Notes under the pieces: model-generated | What the model saw: only the letters and a program-made list of their open reading frames with translations | Told to the model about the DNA's origin: nothing | Database searches by the model: none | In this document: one piece after another, positions 52,272-61,907 of the stretch | How positions within the stretch are numbered: the first letter of the stretch is position 1 | Layout: the number at the start of each line of letters is the position of its first letter | Program-made: the position numbers and the translations under genes | NCBI GenBank assembly: GCA_034003625.1 | Contig: JAVEYG010000025.1 | Location: 1-64,000 of the forward strand | Source of the DNA: GWE2-42-39 sp034003625 | GTDB lineage: Bacteria > Bacteroidota > Bacteroidia > Bacteroidales > Prolixibacteraceae | Length of the DNA: 64,000 bases | Reading direction: 5' to 3'

Positions 52272-53555
52272 ATGAAAGGTCGCCGGGTAGCTTTCAAGAC
52301 ACTGGGTTGTCGACTGAACCAATATGAAACCGATGCGCTCGTTTCCGAATTCGATAAAGCAGGATATCAACTTGTGGATTTTAAGGACAAAGCCGATGTA
52401 GTTGTTGTGAACACCTGTACCGTGACCAACCAGAGTGATCACAAGTCCCGGAATACGATTAGCCAGGCAGCTTCAAAAAACAAAGGGGCGGTGGTGATCG
52501 TAACCGGTTGCATGGCCGAAAACTACAAACAACAACTGGAAGGTGAAGAAAAGATCACTTACGTGGTGGACAACAAACGCAAAAGTTCGATTCTTCCCTT
52601 GGTGGAAGCACATTTTTCCGGGGAAATTGTTCATCCCGGAAAAGTGAATGCCGATGTATTTAATTTTCAGCCGGTGAAGAAAAGCCTGCATACGCGCAGT
52701 GCTGTAAAAATACAAGACGGATGTGATAATTTCTGTACTTTCTGCATCATCCCGAGTGTCCGGGGAAGAGCTGTTTCCCGTCCCGTTGGCCAGATACTGG
52801 ATAATGTGAAACGTACGGTGGAGAATGGGTTCAAAGAAATAGTGGTCACCGGGGTAAATATTGGGCGCTACGATTCGGAAGGACTGCGTTTTGAGAATGT
52901 ACTGGAAAAAATACTGGAGGTGCCGGGCGACTTCCGGGTCCGCATTTCATCTCTCGAACCCGATGGATTTGGCAATGAGTTTGTCCATTTGTTCGATCAC
53001 CCGAAACTGATGCCCCACCTGCACCTTTGCCTGCAAAGCGGTTCCGATCAAGTCCTCCTCCGGATGCGCCGCATGTACAGCCGGAAACAGTTTGCTTCCA
53101 CAGTGGAAACATTTCGGAACAAGTATTCCGATTTCAATTTTACGACCGACATCATTGTAGGTTTTCCGGGCGAAACCGATGAAGACTTTCAGGAAACATT
53201 AAATGCCATTCGCGAGTTTCAGTTCAGCCATGTTCATACCTTCAAATATTCGGTGCGCCGTGGCACCCGGGCCGAACGGATGGACGGGCAAATTCCTGAG
53301 AAACTGAAAAACGAACGTTCGGTCATGGTCCGTACCCTGTCGGAAGAATTTCGTGAAAAATATTTTGGCCGGTTCATCGGGAAAGAACAAACCATTCTTA
53401 TTGAATCGGTTGATAACAAAGGGCTCGCAAAGGGATATGGAGAACACTATATCCCTGTCCGGGTGAAAGTGCCGGGCTTGGAACCCAATACTTTTTCCCG
53501 GGTAACGATCAGGAGAATGGAAGGGAAAGGAGAAAAATCACATTTGGCAGGATAA
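52272..53555 (+). CDS. mtaB: MtaB-type tRNA methylthiotransferase
   Basis: Starting at 52272 (MKGRRVAFKTLGCRLNQYETDAL) the protein has 427 residues. The upstream ATG at 52185 would run through a common repeat and is unlikely. The N-terminal cluster cysteines are in LGCRLN, VNTCTVTNQSD and VTGCMAE, with radical SAM motif CDNFCTFCIIPSVRGRAVSRP. The last part holds a TRAM-like domain. It adds a methylthio group to t6A37 of certain tRNAs. It follows the MiaB-like gene on the same strand. Confidence 0.94.
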   Translation: MKGRRVAFKTLGCRLNQYETDALVSEFDKAGYQLVDFKDKADVVVVNTCTVTNQSDHKSRNTISQAASKNKGAVVIVTGCMAENYKQQLEGEEKITYVVDNKRKSSILPLVEAHFSGEIVHPGKVNADVFNFQPVKKSLHTRSAVKIQDGCDNFCTFCIIPSVRGRAVSRPVGQILDNVKRTVENGFKEIVVTGVNIGRYDSEGLRFENVLEKILEVPGDFRVRISSLEPDGFGNEFVHLFDHPKLMPHLHLCLQSGSDQVLLRMRRMYSRKQFASTVETFRNKYSDFNFTTDIIVGFPGETDEDFQETLNAIREFQFSHVHTFKYSVRRGTRAERMDGQIPEKLKNERSVMVRTLSEEFREKYFGRFIGKEQTILIESVDNKGLAKGYGEHYIPVRVKVPGLEPNTFSRVTIRRMEGKGEKSHLAG

Positions 53556-53557
53556 TT

Positions 53558-53830
53558 TTATTGTTTTAAATGTAAGTCCAGAAAGTCAATGGGTTCGGTA
53601 ACATTAACCATGTTGTTGAATAATTGCCCATGCCCGGTGTTTTCTAACAGTTTGATTTTTATCTTTTCATTTTCCATCACCGGTAAAAGCCGGCACTGCA
53701 TAAAATCCGCTCCTGTTTGAATCCCGAAATAAGGGATTACAGCATTCAAGCCGCGAAAAAAGAAAAAATTATACATTTTTTTGAAATTTTTTTTGTCCCT
53801 TCTGCAAACGTTTGAAATGCGCCTTTTCAT
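53558..53830 (-). pseudogene. Possible C-terminal remnant of an alpha/beta hydrolase
   Basis: A 90-codon frame ends with ENEKIKIKLLENTGHGQLFNN, a pattern resembling the catalytic-histidine end of dienelactone- or prolyl-oligopeptidase-type hydrolases. There is no sensible start, and the N-terminal half is T-rich and non-homologous. It may be a decayed gene fragment. The evidence is weak. Confidence 0.3.
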
Positions 53831-53907
53831 CTTTCTATGTGTGGGTCATTGCTCCTAAGGCACAGGAATACCAGGCGAACCTATTGACTTTTAACGAAAT
53901 TCATTTA

Positions 53908-53915
53908 TATCTTTG
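53908..53915 (+). promoter_or_regulatory. Predicted -7 element TATCTTTG for the maltose operon
   Basis: TATCTTTG is a perfect TAnnTTTG match and TTGACTTTT lies about 21-24 bases upstream. Transcription near 53922 would give a 200-base leader before the MFS start at 54125. The remaining part of this 550-base gap shows no other gene. Confidence 0.55.
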
Positions 53916-54124
53916 TAGCGTAAATTTATTCCGGTTTATTCCAAAATTTCTTCCAAACGTGTTCCTGCCTGCGGGCGGATCATTCTGTTTATTTGTTCCT
54001 GGAATCTTTTATTGTTCGTTCAGGCATGTGAGTGCTTGTAAGGTTTCGTATAACTTATACTGCCGGACATGACCAGTAGTGTTCCTGATCGGAGCACCAA
54101 TAAAAATTGTTAAACCTTGAGATA

Positions 54125-55651
54125 ATGAAAAAGAAACCTGCATTGCGATTTTGGCAGATATGGAACATGAGTTTTGGTTTTCTGGGTATACAATTTGGTT
54201 TTGCCCTTCAGAATGCCAATGTAAGCCGCATTTTTGAAACACTGGGTGCCAAAGTGGACGACATCCCGATTTTGTGGATTGCTGCTCCGGTTACCGGATT
54301 GATCGTTCAGCCGATCATCGGCCACCTGAGCGATAAGACCTGGGGACGGCTTGGGCGGCGCCGGCCTTATTTCCTGACAGGTGCAATCCTGGCTTCCCTG
54401 GCATTGATCTTCATGCCCAATTCGCCATCTCTGTGGATTGCAGCCGGCATGCTCTGGATCATGGATGCCTCGATCAATATTTCAATGGAGCCGTTTCGGG
54501 CTTTTGTGGGCGATATGTTACCGGAGGAACAACGTACCAAAGGATTTGCCATGCAAAGTTTCTTCATCGGGTTGGGGGCCGTCATTGCTTCGGGCTTACC
54601 CTATTTGCTGTCCAATATTTTTGGAATTGCCAATGTTCCGGGTGAAGGAGAAAAAATACCGCCTTCCGTCCAACTGTCATTTTACATCGGTGCGGCTGTT
54701 TTTTTTAGTGCAGTACTCTGGACAGTTCTCCGTACCAAAGAGTATTCGCCCGGGGAACTGAAAAGTTTTGAGGAAGAAAGGATCAGTACGCCGGGAACCG
54801 TCACAGAACAAGCAAAATCCCCTCATGAATTGTTGAAACACTTTCTCCGGAATGGTTTTGTGTGGTTGATTGCAGGCCTGCTCCTTTCGGGGCTGGTAAA
54901 CAGCCAGCAATGGGAAAAAGAATTGTATATCCTGACATTCGGGCTCACCGTATTTGGGCTTATTCTGCTGGCAACCGCCTGGCAAACCCGCCAGGGACTG
55001 GTACGCAACGGGTTAGTGGAAGTCATGACCGATCTGATGAATATGCCCAAAGCCATGAAACAACTGGCTGTGGTACAATTCTTCTCGTGGTTTGCCCTTT
55101 TTTCCCTGTGGATATATTCCACCGCAGCAGTTACGGACCATATTTACGGGACCAACGATACTGCTTCAAAGCTATACAACGACGGTGCCGATTGGGTGGG
55201 CGTCCTGTTTTCGGTGTACAATGGTTTTGCGGCAATAGTTGCTTTCGGCCTTCCCGTTTTGGCCCGTTGGACCAACCGGAAGGTCACCCACTCGATTTCT
55301 CTTTTACTGGGCGGTCTGGGCCTGATGTCGGTATATCTGGTTAAAGACCCGCAACTGCTGATCGTTTCCATGCTGGGAGTCGGTATCGCCTGGGCCAGCA
55401 TCCTCTCGATGCCTTACGCTATTCTGACCGGATCACTGCCTTCCCATAAGATGGGAACATACATGGGTATTTTCAATTTTTTCATTGTGATCCCGCAAAT
55501 TCTGGCAGCCAGCATCCTGGGCTTTTTTGTCCGTAATTTATTTGGAGACAAAGCTGTTTATGCCCTTATCTTAGGCGGCGCATCGATGATTGTTGCAGCC
55601 ATTGCCGTATTGTTTGTTCGCGACGAAGATCATTCCGAGAAACTGAAATGA
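54125..55651 (+). CDS. MFS sugar transporter (maltose/maltooligosaccharide importer type)
   Basis: The ATG at 54125 (MKKKPALRFWQIWNMSFGFLGIQ) gives 508 residues with twelve predicted helices. The sequence RRRPYFLTGAIL and the GHLSDKTWGRLG loop fit the SLC45-like group of disaccharide transporters. It is encoded with maltose-metabolising enzymes and so probably imports maltose or short maltooligosaccharides through the inner membrane. Its stop overlaps the next start (ATGA at 55648-55651). Confidence 0.93.
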   Translation: MKKKPALRFWQIWNMSFGFLGIQFGFALQNANVSRIFETLGAKVDDIPILWIAAPVTGLIVQPIIGHLSDKTWGRLGRRRPYFLTGAILASLALIFMPNSPSLWIAAGMLWIMDASINISMEPFRAFVGDMLPEEQRTKGFAMQSFFIGLGAVIASGLPYLLSNIFGIANVPGEGEKIPPSVQLSFYIGAAVFFSAVLWTVLRTKEYSPGELKSFEEERISTPGTVTEQAKSPHELLKHFLRNGFVWLIAGLLLSGLVNSQQWEKELYILTFGLTVFGLILLATAWQTRQGLVRNGLVEVMTDLMNMPKAMKQLAVVQFFSWFALFSLWIYSTAAVTDHIYGTNDTASKLYNDGADWVGVLFSVYNGFAAIVAFGLPVLARWTNRKVTHSISLLLGGLGLMSVYLVKDPQLLIVSMLGVGIAWASILSMPYAILTGSLPSHKMGTYMGIFNFFIVIPQILAASILGFFVRNLFGDKAVYALILGGASMIVAAIAVLFVRDEDHSEKLK

Positions 55652-56319
55652 CATTGATTAAAGCATGTTTGTTTGATCTGGATGGGGTTATCGTCGATAC
55701 GGCGAAGTACCATTATATTGCTTGGAAGGAACTTGCCGACAAGCTGGGGTTTTCGTTCACCGAACAGCACAATGAACTATTGAAAGGTATCAGCCGGATG
55801 CGTTCGCTCGAAATTTTGCTCGAAATCGGCAGGATTAAGAAAAACGAAGACGAAAAGATGGCACTGGCATACGAAAAAAACGAGCGGTATATTGCTTGCA
55901 TCAGGAAGATGACCCCCGGCGAAATATTGCCGGGAGCCCGGCAGTTCCTGCAAGCGTTAAGAGAAAAGGGGATACTGACGGCGCTGGGATCGGCCAGTAA
56001 AAATGCCCCGATCATCCTGGAACAAACAGGCATTCTCCACCTGTTCGACGCAGTGGTGGACGGCAACCAGGTATCAAAAGCAAAACCCGATCCCGAGGTG
56101 TTCCTGAAAGGCGCTGAACAGTTGCAGGTTTGTCCGTCGGAATGCGTTGTATTCGAGGATGCAATTGCCGGGATAGAGGCCGCCAAGAATGCAGGAATGC
56201 AATGCGTAGGAATTGGCGACGCACGGATACTGGGAAAGGCCGACCTGATAATTCCCGGGTTCACGGATTTTACAGTTGAAAAACTGTTTGCACATTTTGT
56301 TAAAGCAAGAGAAGTATGA
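55648..56319 (+). CDS. pgmB: Beta-phosphoglucomutase
   Basis: The 223-residue HAD protein starts with FDLDGVIVDT (nucleophile Asp10, acid Asp12), and has the helical cap and motifs GSASKN and VVFEDAIAGIEAA. It converts beta-glucose 1-phosphate, the product of the GH65 phosphorylase encoded next to it, to glucose 6-phosphate. It is linked by ATGA overlaps to both neighbouring genes. Confidence 0.95.
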   Translation: MTLIKACLFDLDGVIVDTAKYHYIAWKELADKLGFSFTEQHNELLKGISRMRSLEILLEIGRIKKNEDEKMALAYEKNERYIACIRKMTPGEILPGARQFLQALREKGILTALGSASKNAPIILEQTGILHLFDAVVDGNQVSKAKPDPEVFLKGAEQLQVCPSECVVFEDAIAGIEAAKNAGMQCVGIGDARILGKADLIIPGFTDFTVEKLFAHFVKAREV

Positions 56320-58634
56320 AGAGCTATATTAAGCACGACGAGTGGAAAATAGTGGAGGAGGGGTTTTATCCTGAATACAACCGGATAACGGAAAGCCTGT
56401 TGAGCATCGGAAATGGGCGCCTGGGTCAACGGGCCAACTTCGAAGAAAAATACAGTGGCGACAGCCTGCAGGGAAGTTATATTGCCGGCGTTTATTATCC
56501 CGATAAAACCCGCGTGGGCTGGTGGAAAAACGGATATCCCGAGTATTTTGCCAAAATTCTGAATGCAGCCAACTGGATCGGGATCAACGTGGCCGTGAAG
56601 GGAGAAGAACTGGATCTGGCAAAATGTAACGTTCTTTCTTTTCATCGGGAACTGGATATGAGAACCGGTTTGCTGAGCCGCTCAATGATTGTTCAGATAA
56701 ACCGGGGGAGACAGGTTGAAATCCGTGCCATTCGGTTTCTGAGCCTTGCCCGCCAGGATGTCGGCGCTATTCGTTATTCGCTGAAAGCGCTGAACTTTTC
56801 CGGCAAAGTATCGATCGAACCATACATTGACGGCGATGTGATCAACGAAGATTCGAACTACAACGAAAAATTCTGGGTTGAAAAAGAAAAGGCTATCCGC
56901 GGAAATGAAGGGTTCATCTGCATGCAGACTAAAAAAACAGGATTTGTGGTCTGTACGGCTATGAGCAACCATTTCAAACTGAACGGACAGGAAACCAGCA
57001 ACCAACCGGTGACTTCTGTCCGGGAAAAGTACATTGCTTCAAAATTTGAATTCAGCCTGAAGGAAGGAGATGAAGTTTGCCTCGAGAAATATGTGGTGAA
57101 CGTTTCCTCTTTGTACCACTCTAAAAACAAACTGACCGAGATTTCCGAGAACACGTTAAAAGAAGTTTCTCGTGCAGGTTTCGACCGGTTGTTCTCCGAA
57201 CACCAGGAATATTGGGCGGACCGATGGGAAACCAGCGACATTCGCATCGAAGGCGATGTGGCGGCACAACAGGGTATCCGCTTTAATATTTTCCATCTCA
57301 ACCAGACGTATCGGGGCGACGACGAGCGCCTTAATATCGGCCCCAAGGGTTTTACCGGCGAAAAATATGGGGGCGTTACCTACTGGGACACCGAAGCCTA
57401 TTGCCTGCCTTTTTATCTCGGTACTTCCGACCAGAAAGTTGCCCGCCACCTGTTGCTGTACCGGTTCAAACACCTGAACAAGGCCATTGAGAACGCCCGG
57501 AAATTAGGCTTCAGCAATGGCGCGGCCCTGTACCCGATGGTGACCATTAATGGCGAAGAATGCCACAACGAATGGGAAATCACCTTCGAGGAAATTCACC
57601 GGAACGGAGCTATTGCGTATGCCATTTACAACTATATCAACTATACCGGAGACAAGGAATACCTGGCCCCTTACGGGTTTCAGGTACTGCTTGCCATTTC
57701 GCGCTTCTGGAGCCAGCGTGTTAACTGGTCGGACGACAAGCAAAAATATGTGATACTGGGAGTAACCGGTCCCAATGAGTACGAAAACAATGTGAACAAT
57801 AATTTTCATACCAGTTACATGGCCGTATGGACACTGAAATACACCCTTGAAGCCATTGATTATCTGAAAAAGGAATTCCCGTTTTTGTACGAAGAATTGA
57901 TCCCGAAACTAAGGTTCAATGAGCTGAAAGAAACCTCGCGCTGGAAAGAAATCATCGGGAATATGTATTTCCCTTACGATGAAAAACGTTGTATTTACCT
58001 GCAACAGGACGGTTTTTCCGACAAAGAACTGATCCCGGCAGCAGGACTGCCGCAGGAAGAAAGGCCGATCAACCAACACTGGTCGTGGGACCGTATCCTC
58101 CGTTCGTGTTACATCAAGCAAGCCGATGTGCTGCAAAGTTTGTACTGGTTTGAAGATCAATTCGACAAGGAAACGCTGGCCCGGCATTTCGATTTTTACG
58201 AACCGCTGACTGTGCACGAATCCTCGCTTTCGCCCTGCGTTCACGCGGTTTTGGCTTCCTCGCTGGGGCGTTATGACAAAGCGTATGAGTTTTATTTACG
58301 GACAGCCCGCCTTGATCTTGACGATTACAATAACGACACAGAGGATGGCCTGCACATCACCAGTATGGGCGGAACCTGGCTGGCTTTCGTCCAGGGATTT
58401 GGCGGAATGCGCATAAAAAACGGGCAATTGGTTTTGAACCCGTTTATTCCTGAAAGTTGGAGCGCCTACTCGTTCCGTATCAATTTCAGGGAAGCGCACC
58501 TCGAAATAAAAATGAATACCAAAGAGCTGACCATTATCAATCATACAGAAACCCAGGCATTCTTGTCGATCTGGGGAAAACCAAAACAAATAAAAGCTTT
58601 GCAAACGATCACCATTAAAAATAATTGCCCATGA
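56316..58634 (+). CDS. GH65 maltose phosphorylase-type enzyme
   Basis: The 772-residue protein has the N-terminal beta-sandwich and the (alpha/alpha)6 barrel of GH65. The general-acid motif GVTGPNEYENNVNNN places the catalytic Glu at 488, and the phosphate-binding HESSLSP and TEDGLHI lie later. It phosphorolyses maltose (or another alpha-glucobiose) to glucose and beta-glucose 1-phosphate. No signal peptide is present, so it works in the cytoplasm after import. It overlaps pgmB (ATGA at 56316-56319) and the GH13 gene. Confidence 0.95.
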   Translation: MKSYIKHDEWKIVEEGFYPEYNRITESLLSIGNGRLGQRANFEEKYSGDSLQGSYIAGVYYPDKTRVGWWKNGYPEYFAKILNAANWIGINVAVKGEELDLAKCNVLSFHRELDMRTGLLSRSMIVQINRGRQVEIRAIRFLSLARQDVGAIRYSLKALNFSGKVSIEPYIDGDVINEDSNYNEKFWVEKEKAIRGNEGFICMQTKKTGFVVCTAMSNHFKLNGQETSNQPVTSVREKYIASKFEFSLKEGDEVCLEKYVVNVSSLYHSKNKLTEISENTLKEVSRAGFDRLFSEHQEYWADRWETSDIRIEGDVAAQQGIRFNIFHLNQTYRGDDERLNIGPKGFTGEKYGGVTYWDTEAYCLPFYLGTSDQKVARHLLLYRFKHLNKAIENARKLGFSNGAALYPMVTINGEECHNEWEITFEEIHRNGAIAYAIYNYINYTGDKEYLAPYGFQVLLAISRFWSQRVNWSDDKQKYVILGVTGPNEYENNVNNNFHTSYMAVWTLKYTLEAIDYLKKEFPFLYEELIPKLRFNELKETSRWKEIIGNMYFPYDEKRCIYLQQDGFSDKELIPAAGLPQEERPINQHWSWDRILRSCYIKQADVLQSLYWFEDQFDKETLARHFDFYEPLTVHESSLSPCVHAVLASSLGRYDKAYEFYLRTARLDLDDYNNDTEDGLHITSMGGTWLAFVQGFGGMRIKNGQLVLNPFIPESWSAYSFRINFREAHLEIKMNTKELTIINHTETQAFLSIWGKPKQIKALQTITIKNNCP

Positions 58635-60481
58635 GACTCTTTTTTATTCTTCTGTTCGCGTTTCTTTTTTCTCCTGTTTTTGCCCAGGAAACCCTCATCG
58701 ACCGGATGGAACCACCCTTTTGGTGGGCCGGGATGAAAAGCGCCCGGCTGCAACTGATGGTTCACGGGCACGGCCTGGCCGGTTCAACCGTGACGGTTCC
58801 TGATCCGGGGATTTTAGTGCAGTCGGTGGCCAGCCTCGATAACCCGAACTACCTGTTCGTCAATCTCGAACTGTCGCCCGATGTAAAAGCCGGGCACTTC
58901 GATCTGTTTTTCAGTAAAAATAAAAAAACAACTACCTTCCGGTACGAACTGAAGGCTCGCGAAACAGGTTCGGCGGCCCGGCAGGGGTTCGATGCCTCGG
59001 ATGTGATTTACTTAGTCACTCCCGACCGTTTTGTAAATGGCAATCCGGCCAACGACAATGTGGAGGGAATGAAGGAAACAGCCAACCGCGCTGATTTCAC
59101 CGGGCGGCACGGCGGTGATATACGTGGAATGATCAACAGCCTGGATTACCTCAAAGACATAGGGTTTACGGCCATCTGGATCAACCCGGTGCTGGAAAAC
59201 AACATGACAAAAGTTTCGTACCATGGTTATTCGACTACCGATTTTTACAAAATAGACCCACGTTATGGCAGCAACGAAGAATACCTTCAGCTAAAAAAAG
59301 AATTGGGAAAACGGGACATGAAGCTCATCATGGACATGATCTTCAACCATTGCGGGTCGGAACACTGGTGGGTAAATGACATGCCTGCCAGGGACTGGTT
59401 TAATTTTTATCCAGACTACCAGATAACCAATCATCGCCGGACGGTGAACCAGGACCCGCATGCTTCGGAATACGACAAGAGAATGATGGCTGATGGTTGG
59501 TTTGTGCCTTCGATGCCCGACCTGAACCACCATAACCCGTTCATGGCAACCTATCTCATACAGAATGCCATTTGGTGGACAGAATACGCGGGATTAGACG
59601 GGATACGAATGGATACGTATCCGTATCCCGACAAAAAACTGATGGCCGAATGGACCCGGCGGATGCTTGAAGAGTACCCGGATTTTAACATGGTAGGCGA
59701 AGAATGGAGCATTAATCCCGCGGTTGTTTCTTACTGGCAGGAAGGCAAACAAAACAGTGATGGCTACCGGTCGTGGCTCCCCGGACTGATGGATTTTCCA
59801 CTGCACCATTCTGTAATAACCGGGCTGAATGAAAAGGAAGACTGGGGCAGCGGACTGATCCGGATTTACGAAGGGCTGGCCAATGACTTTTTGTACCCCG
59901 ATGCCGGCAACCTGGTAATTTTTCCTGATAACCATGATATGTCGCGTATTTATACCCAACTGAACGAAAACGACAAACTGTTCCGGCTGGCAACCGCATT
60001 TTTTCTGACTACGCGTGGCATTCCGCAGATTTTTTACGGGACAGAAATCCTGATGTCCAATCCGGGAACGGAAGAACACGGGGTAATCCGTTCTGATTTT
60101 CCTGGCGGATGGGAAGGCGACAAAATAAACGCGTTCACAGGGGAAGGTCTTTCCGAAAAACAACATGCAACGAAGGAATATTTCAGAAAAATACTGAACT
60201 GGCGGAAAAACCAGGAAATCATTCACTATGGGAAATTGAAGCACTATGTGCCGCAAAACGGCATCTATGTTTATTTCAGGTACAACAGGACCGGATCGGT
60301 GATGGTTGTGCTGAACAAAAATGACGAAAGCAGGGAACTGGAAACTGCCCGTTTTGCCGAATCCATGGTTGGGTACAGCAACGGTACCGATATTCTTTCG
60401 GGAACGAAGATCAATGATTTATCGAAAATCCGGGTTCCCGGAGGAGCCGCGATGATCATTGAACTGAAAGGCCCGTTCTGA
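58631..60481 (+). CDS. Secreted GH13 neopullulanase/cyclomaltodextrinase-type enzyme
   Basis: The start at 58631 gives a clear signal peptide (MRLFFILLFAFLFSPVFAQ) and an ATGA overlap with the GH65 stop. The 616-residue protein has an N-terminal beta-sandwich (about 20-115), the GH13 barrel (about 125-530) and a C-terminal beta domain. The catalytic residues are visible: Asp328 in IRMDTYP, Glu357 in MVGEEWS and Asp436 in FPDNHDM. It probably acts in the periplasm to cut maltooligosaccharides or cyclodextrins, as SusA does. Confidence 0.95.
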   Translation: MRLFFILLFAFLFSPVFAQETLIDRMEPPFWWAGMKSARLQLMVHGHGLAGSTVTVPDPGILVQSVASLDNPNYLFVNLELSPDVKAGHFDLFFSKNKKTTTFRYELKARETGSAARQGFDASDVIYLVTPDRFVNGNPANDNVEGMKETANRADFTGRHGGDIRGMINSLDYLKDIGFTAIWINPVLENNMTKVSYHGYSTTDFYKIDPRYGSNEEYLQLKKELGKRDMKLIMDMIFNHCGSEHWWVNDMPARDWFNFYPDYQITNHRRTVNQDPHASEYDKRMMADGWFVPSMPDLNHHNPFMATYLIQNAIWWTEYAGLDGIRMDTYPYPDKKLMAEWTRRMLEEYPDFNMVGEEWSINPAVVSYWQEGKQNSDGYRSWLPGLMDFPLHHSVITGLNEKEDWGSGLIRIYEGLANDFLYPDAGNLVIFPDNHDMSRIYTQLNENDKLFRLATAFFLTTRGIPQIFYGTEILMSNPGTEEHGVIRSDFPGGWEGDKINAFTGEGLSEKQHATKEYFRKILNWRKNQEIIHYGKLKHYVPQNGIYVYFRYNRTGSVMVVLNKNDESRELETARFAESMVGYSNGTDILSGTKINDLSKIRVPGGAAMIIELKGPF

Positions 60482-60551
60482 AGGAATTGTTCAAGAAAAA
60501 ATTAATTGCGAAGGGCGCAATACAAGAAATGTAATTTCAATATCAGATGGT

Positions 60552-61907
60552 ATGAAGAAGTCAATGTTAGTTTACCTGTTCATTTTTTCAGGGTTTGTCA
60601 TTTCTTCCTGTCAAAACCTGAAGCCGGCTGAACAGAAATCGCCTGTACAGCCGGAATGGGCCGAAGATGCCGTGATTTACGAAGTGAACATCCGTCAGTA
60701 TACGGCTGAAGGGACCTTCGACGCATTTGCCAAACATCTGCCCCGATTGAAAGAATTAGGTGTCGAAATCCTCTGGCTCATGCCCGTTCACCCTATTTCG
60801 CTAAAGAACCGCAAAGGCCTGCTGGGCTCGTACTATTCAATAGCCGATTACAAAGCGGTGAACCCGGAGTTTGGGACAATGGATGATTTTAAGCACTTGG
60901 TGAATGAATGTCACCAGATGGGGTTTAAGGTCATTATCGACTGGGTGGCCAACCATACGGGCTGGGACAATCCCTGGATTACCGAACACCCTGAATGGTA
61001 CAGCACTGATTCGCTGGGGAATATCATCCCGCCGGTAGCCGACTGGTCGGATGTGGCCGACCTGGATTACGGGGTACCACAAATGCGCCGTGCCATGATT
61101 GATGCCATGGACTTCTGGCTTGAGGAAACCGATATCGACGGCTTTCGTTGCGATGTGGCCTGGGGTGTCCCTCAAGATTTCTGGGAAGCGGCCCGTGCTT
61201 CGTTCGATTCAATAAAGCCGGTGTACATGCTGGCCGAGGACGAAGACCACCCTGTCTTTCTTGAAAAGGCCTTTCATTCAAATTATGCATGGAAACTGCA
61301 CCACCTGATGAACGAAGTGGCACAGGGCAAAAAAACCGCATCGGCTTTCAGAAATTATTTTGCAGGGGCAGAAGGCAAATACGCACCAGGGGCTTTCCCG
61401 ATGCAATTCATTACCAACCACGACGAAAACTCCTGGCAGGGGACCATTGCCGAGCGCATGGGGCCGGCAAGCGATGCGTTTGCCGTATTTTCGTTCACCA
61501 TTCCGGGCATACCGCTTATTTACAGCGGACAGGAAGCAGGGCTTAATAAACGGCTTCTGTTTTTTGAGAAGGATACGATTAACTGGAGCAATCCGGGAAA
61601 GCAAAAATTTTACGAGCAACTGGTTGATCTGAAAACCGGGAACAAGGCGCTTTGGAACAATGGCGCCGGGGGCGATTTCACCATTCTGGAGACTACCTCT
61701 GAAAATGCGTTTGTTTTTCTTCGGGTGAAAGGGAAGAACAAAGTATTAGCGGTATTCAATTTTTCTCCGGAAGTTTCACCGGTGGGTTTTTCATTACCTG
61801 AAGATGAGGTGTATACAGATTATTTTTCCGGGAAGAAAGAAAAGACAGGAACACAAATCACGCTTGAAATGCCTGCATGGGGGTATAAAATTTATTTTCA
61901 GAAATAA
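60552..61907 (+). CDS. GH13 alpha-amylase lipoprotein
   Basis: The 451-residue protein has a lipoprotein signal (FVISSCQN, Cys at 20) and a compact GH13 barrel: WLMPVHPI, VIIDWVANHTGWD, Asp201 in DGFRCDVAWG, Glu229 in LAEDED and Asp291 in ITNHDEN, plus a short C-terminal beta domain. It is 70 bases after the neopullulanase gene and likely hydrolyses starch fragments in the periplasm or at the outer membrane. The substrate range is inferred. Confidence 0.95.
   Translation: MKKSMLVYLFIFSGFVISSCQNLKPAEQKSPVQPEWAEDAVIYEVNIRQYTAEGTFDAFAKHLPRLKELGVEILWLMPVHPISLKNRKGLLGSYYSIADYKAVNPEFGTMDDFKHLVNECHQMGFKVIIDWVANHTGWDNPWITEHPEWYSTDSLGNIIPPVADWSDVADLDYGVPQMRRAMIDAMDFWLEETDIDGFRCDVAWGVPQDFWEAARASFDSIKPVYMLAEDEDHPVFLEKAFHSNYAWKLHHLMNEVAQGKKTASAFRNYFAGAEGKYAPGAFPMQFITNHDENSWQGTIAERMGPASDAFAVFSFTIPGIPLIYSGQEAGLNKRLLFFEKDTINWSNPGKQKFYEQLVDLKTGNKALWNNGAGGDFTILETTSENAFVFLRVKGKNKVLAVFNFSPEVSPVGFSLPEDEVYTDYFSGKKEKTGTQITLEMPAWGYKIYFQK

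Noticed and set aside
55713..56645. A 310-codon minus-strand frame over pgmB
   Set aside because: It is antisense to clearly coding pgmB and GH65 genes and shows Ser/Cys/Phe-rich shadow composition.
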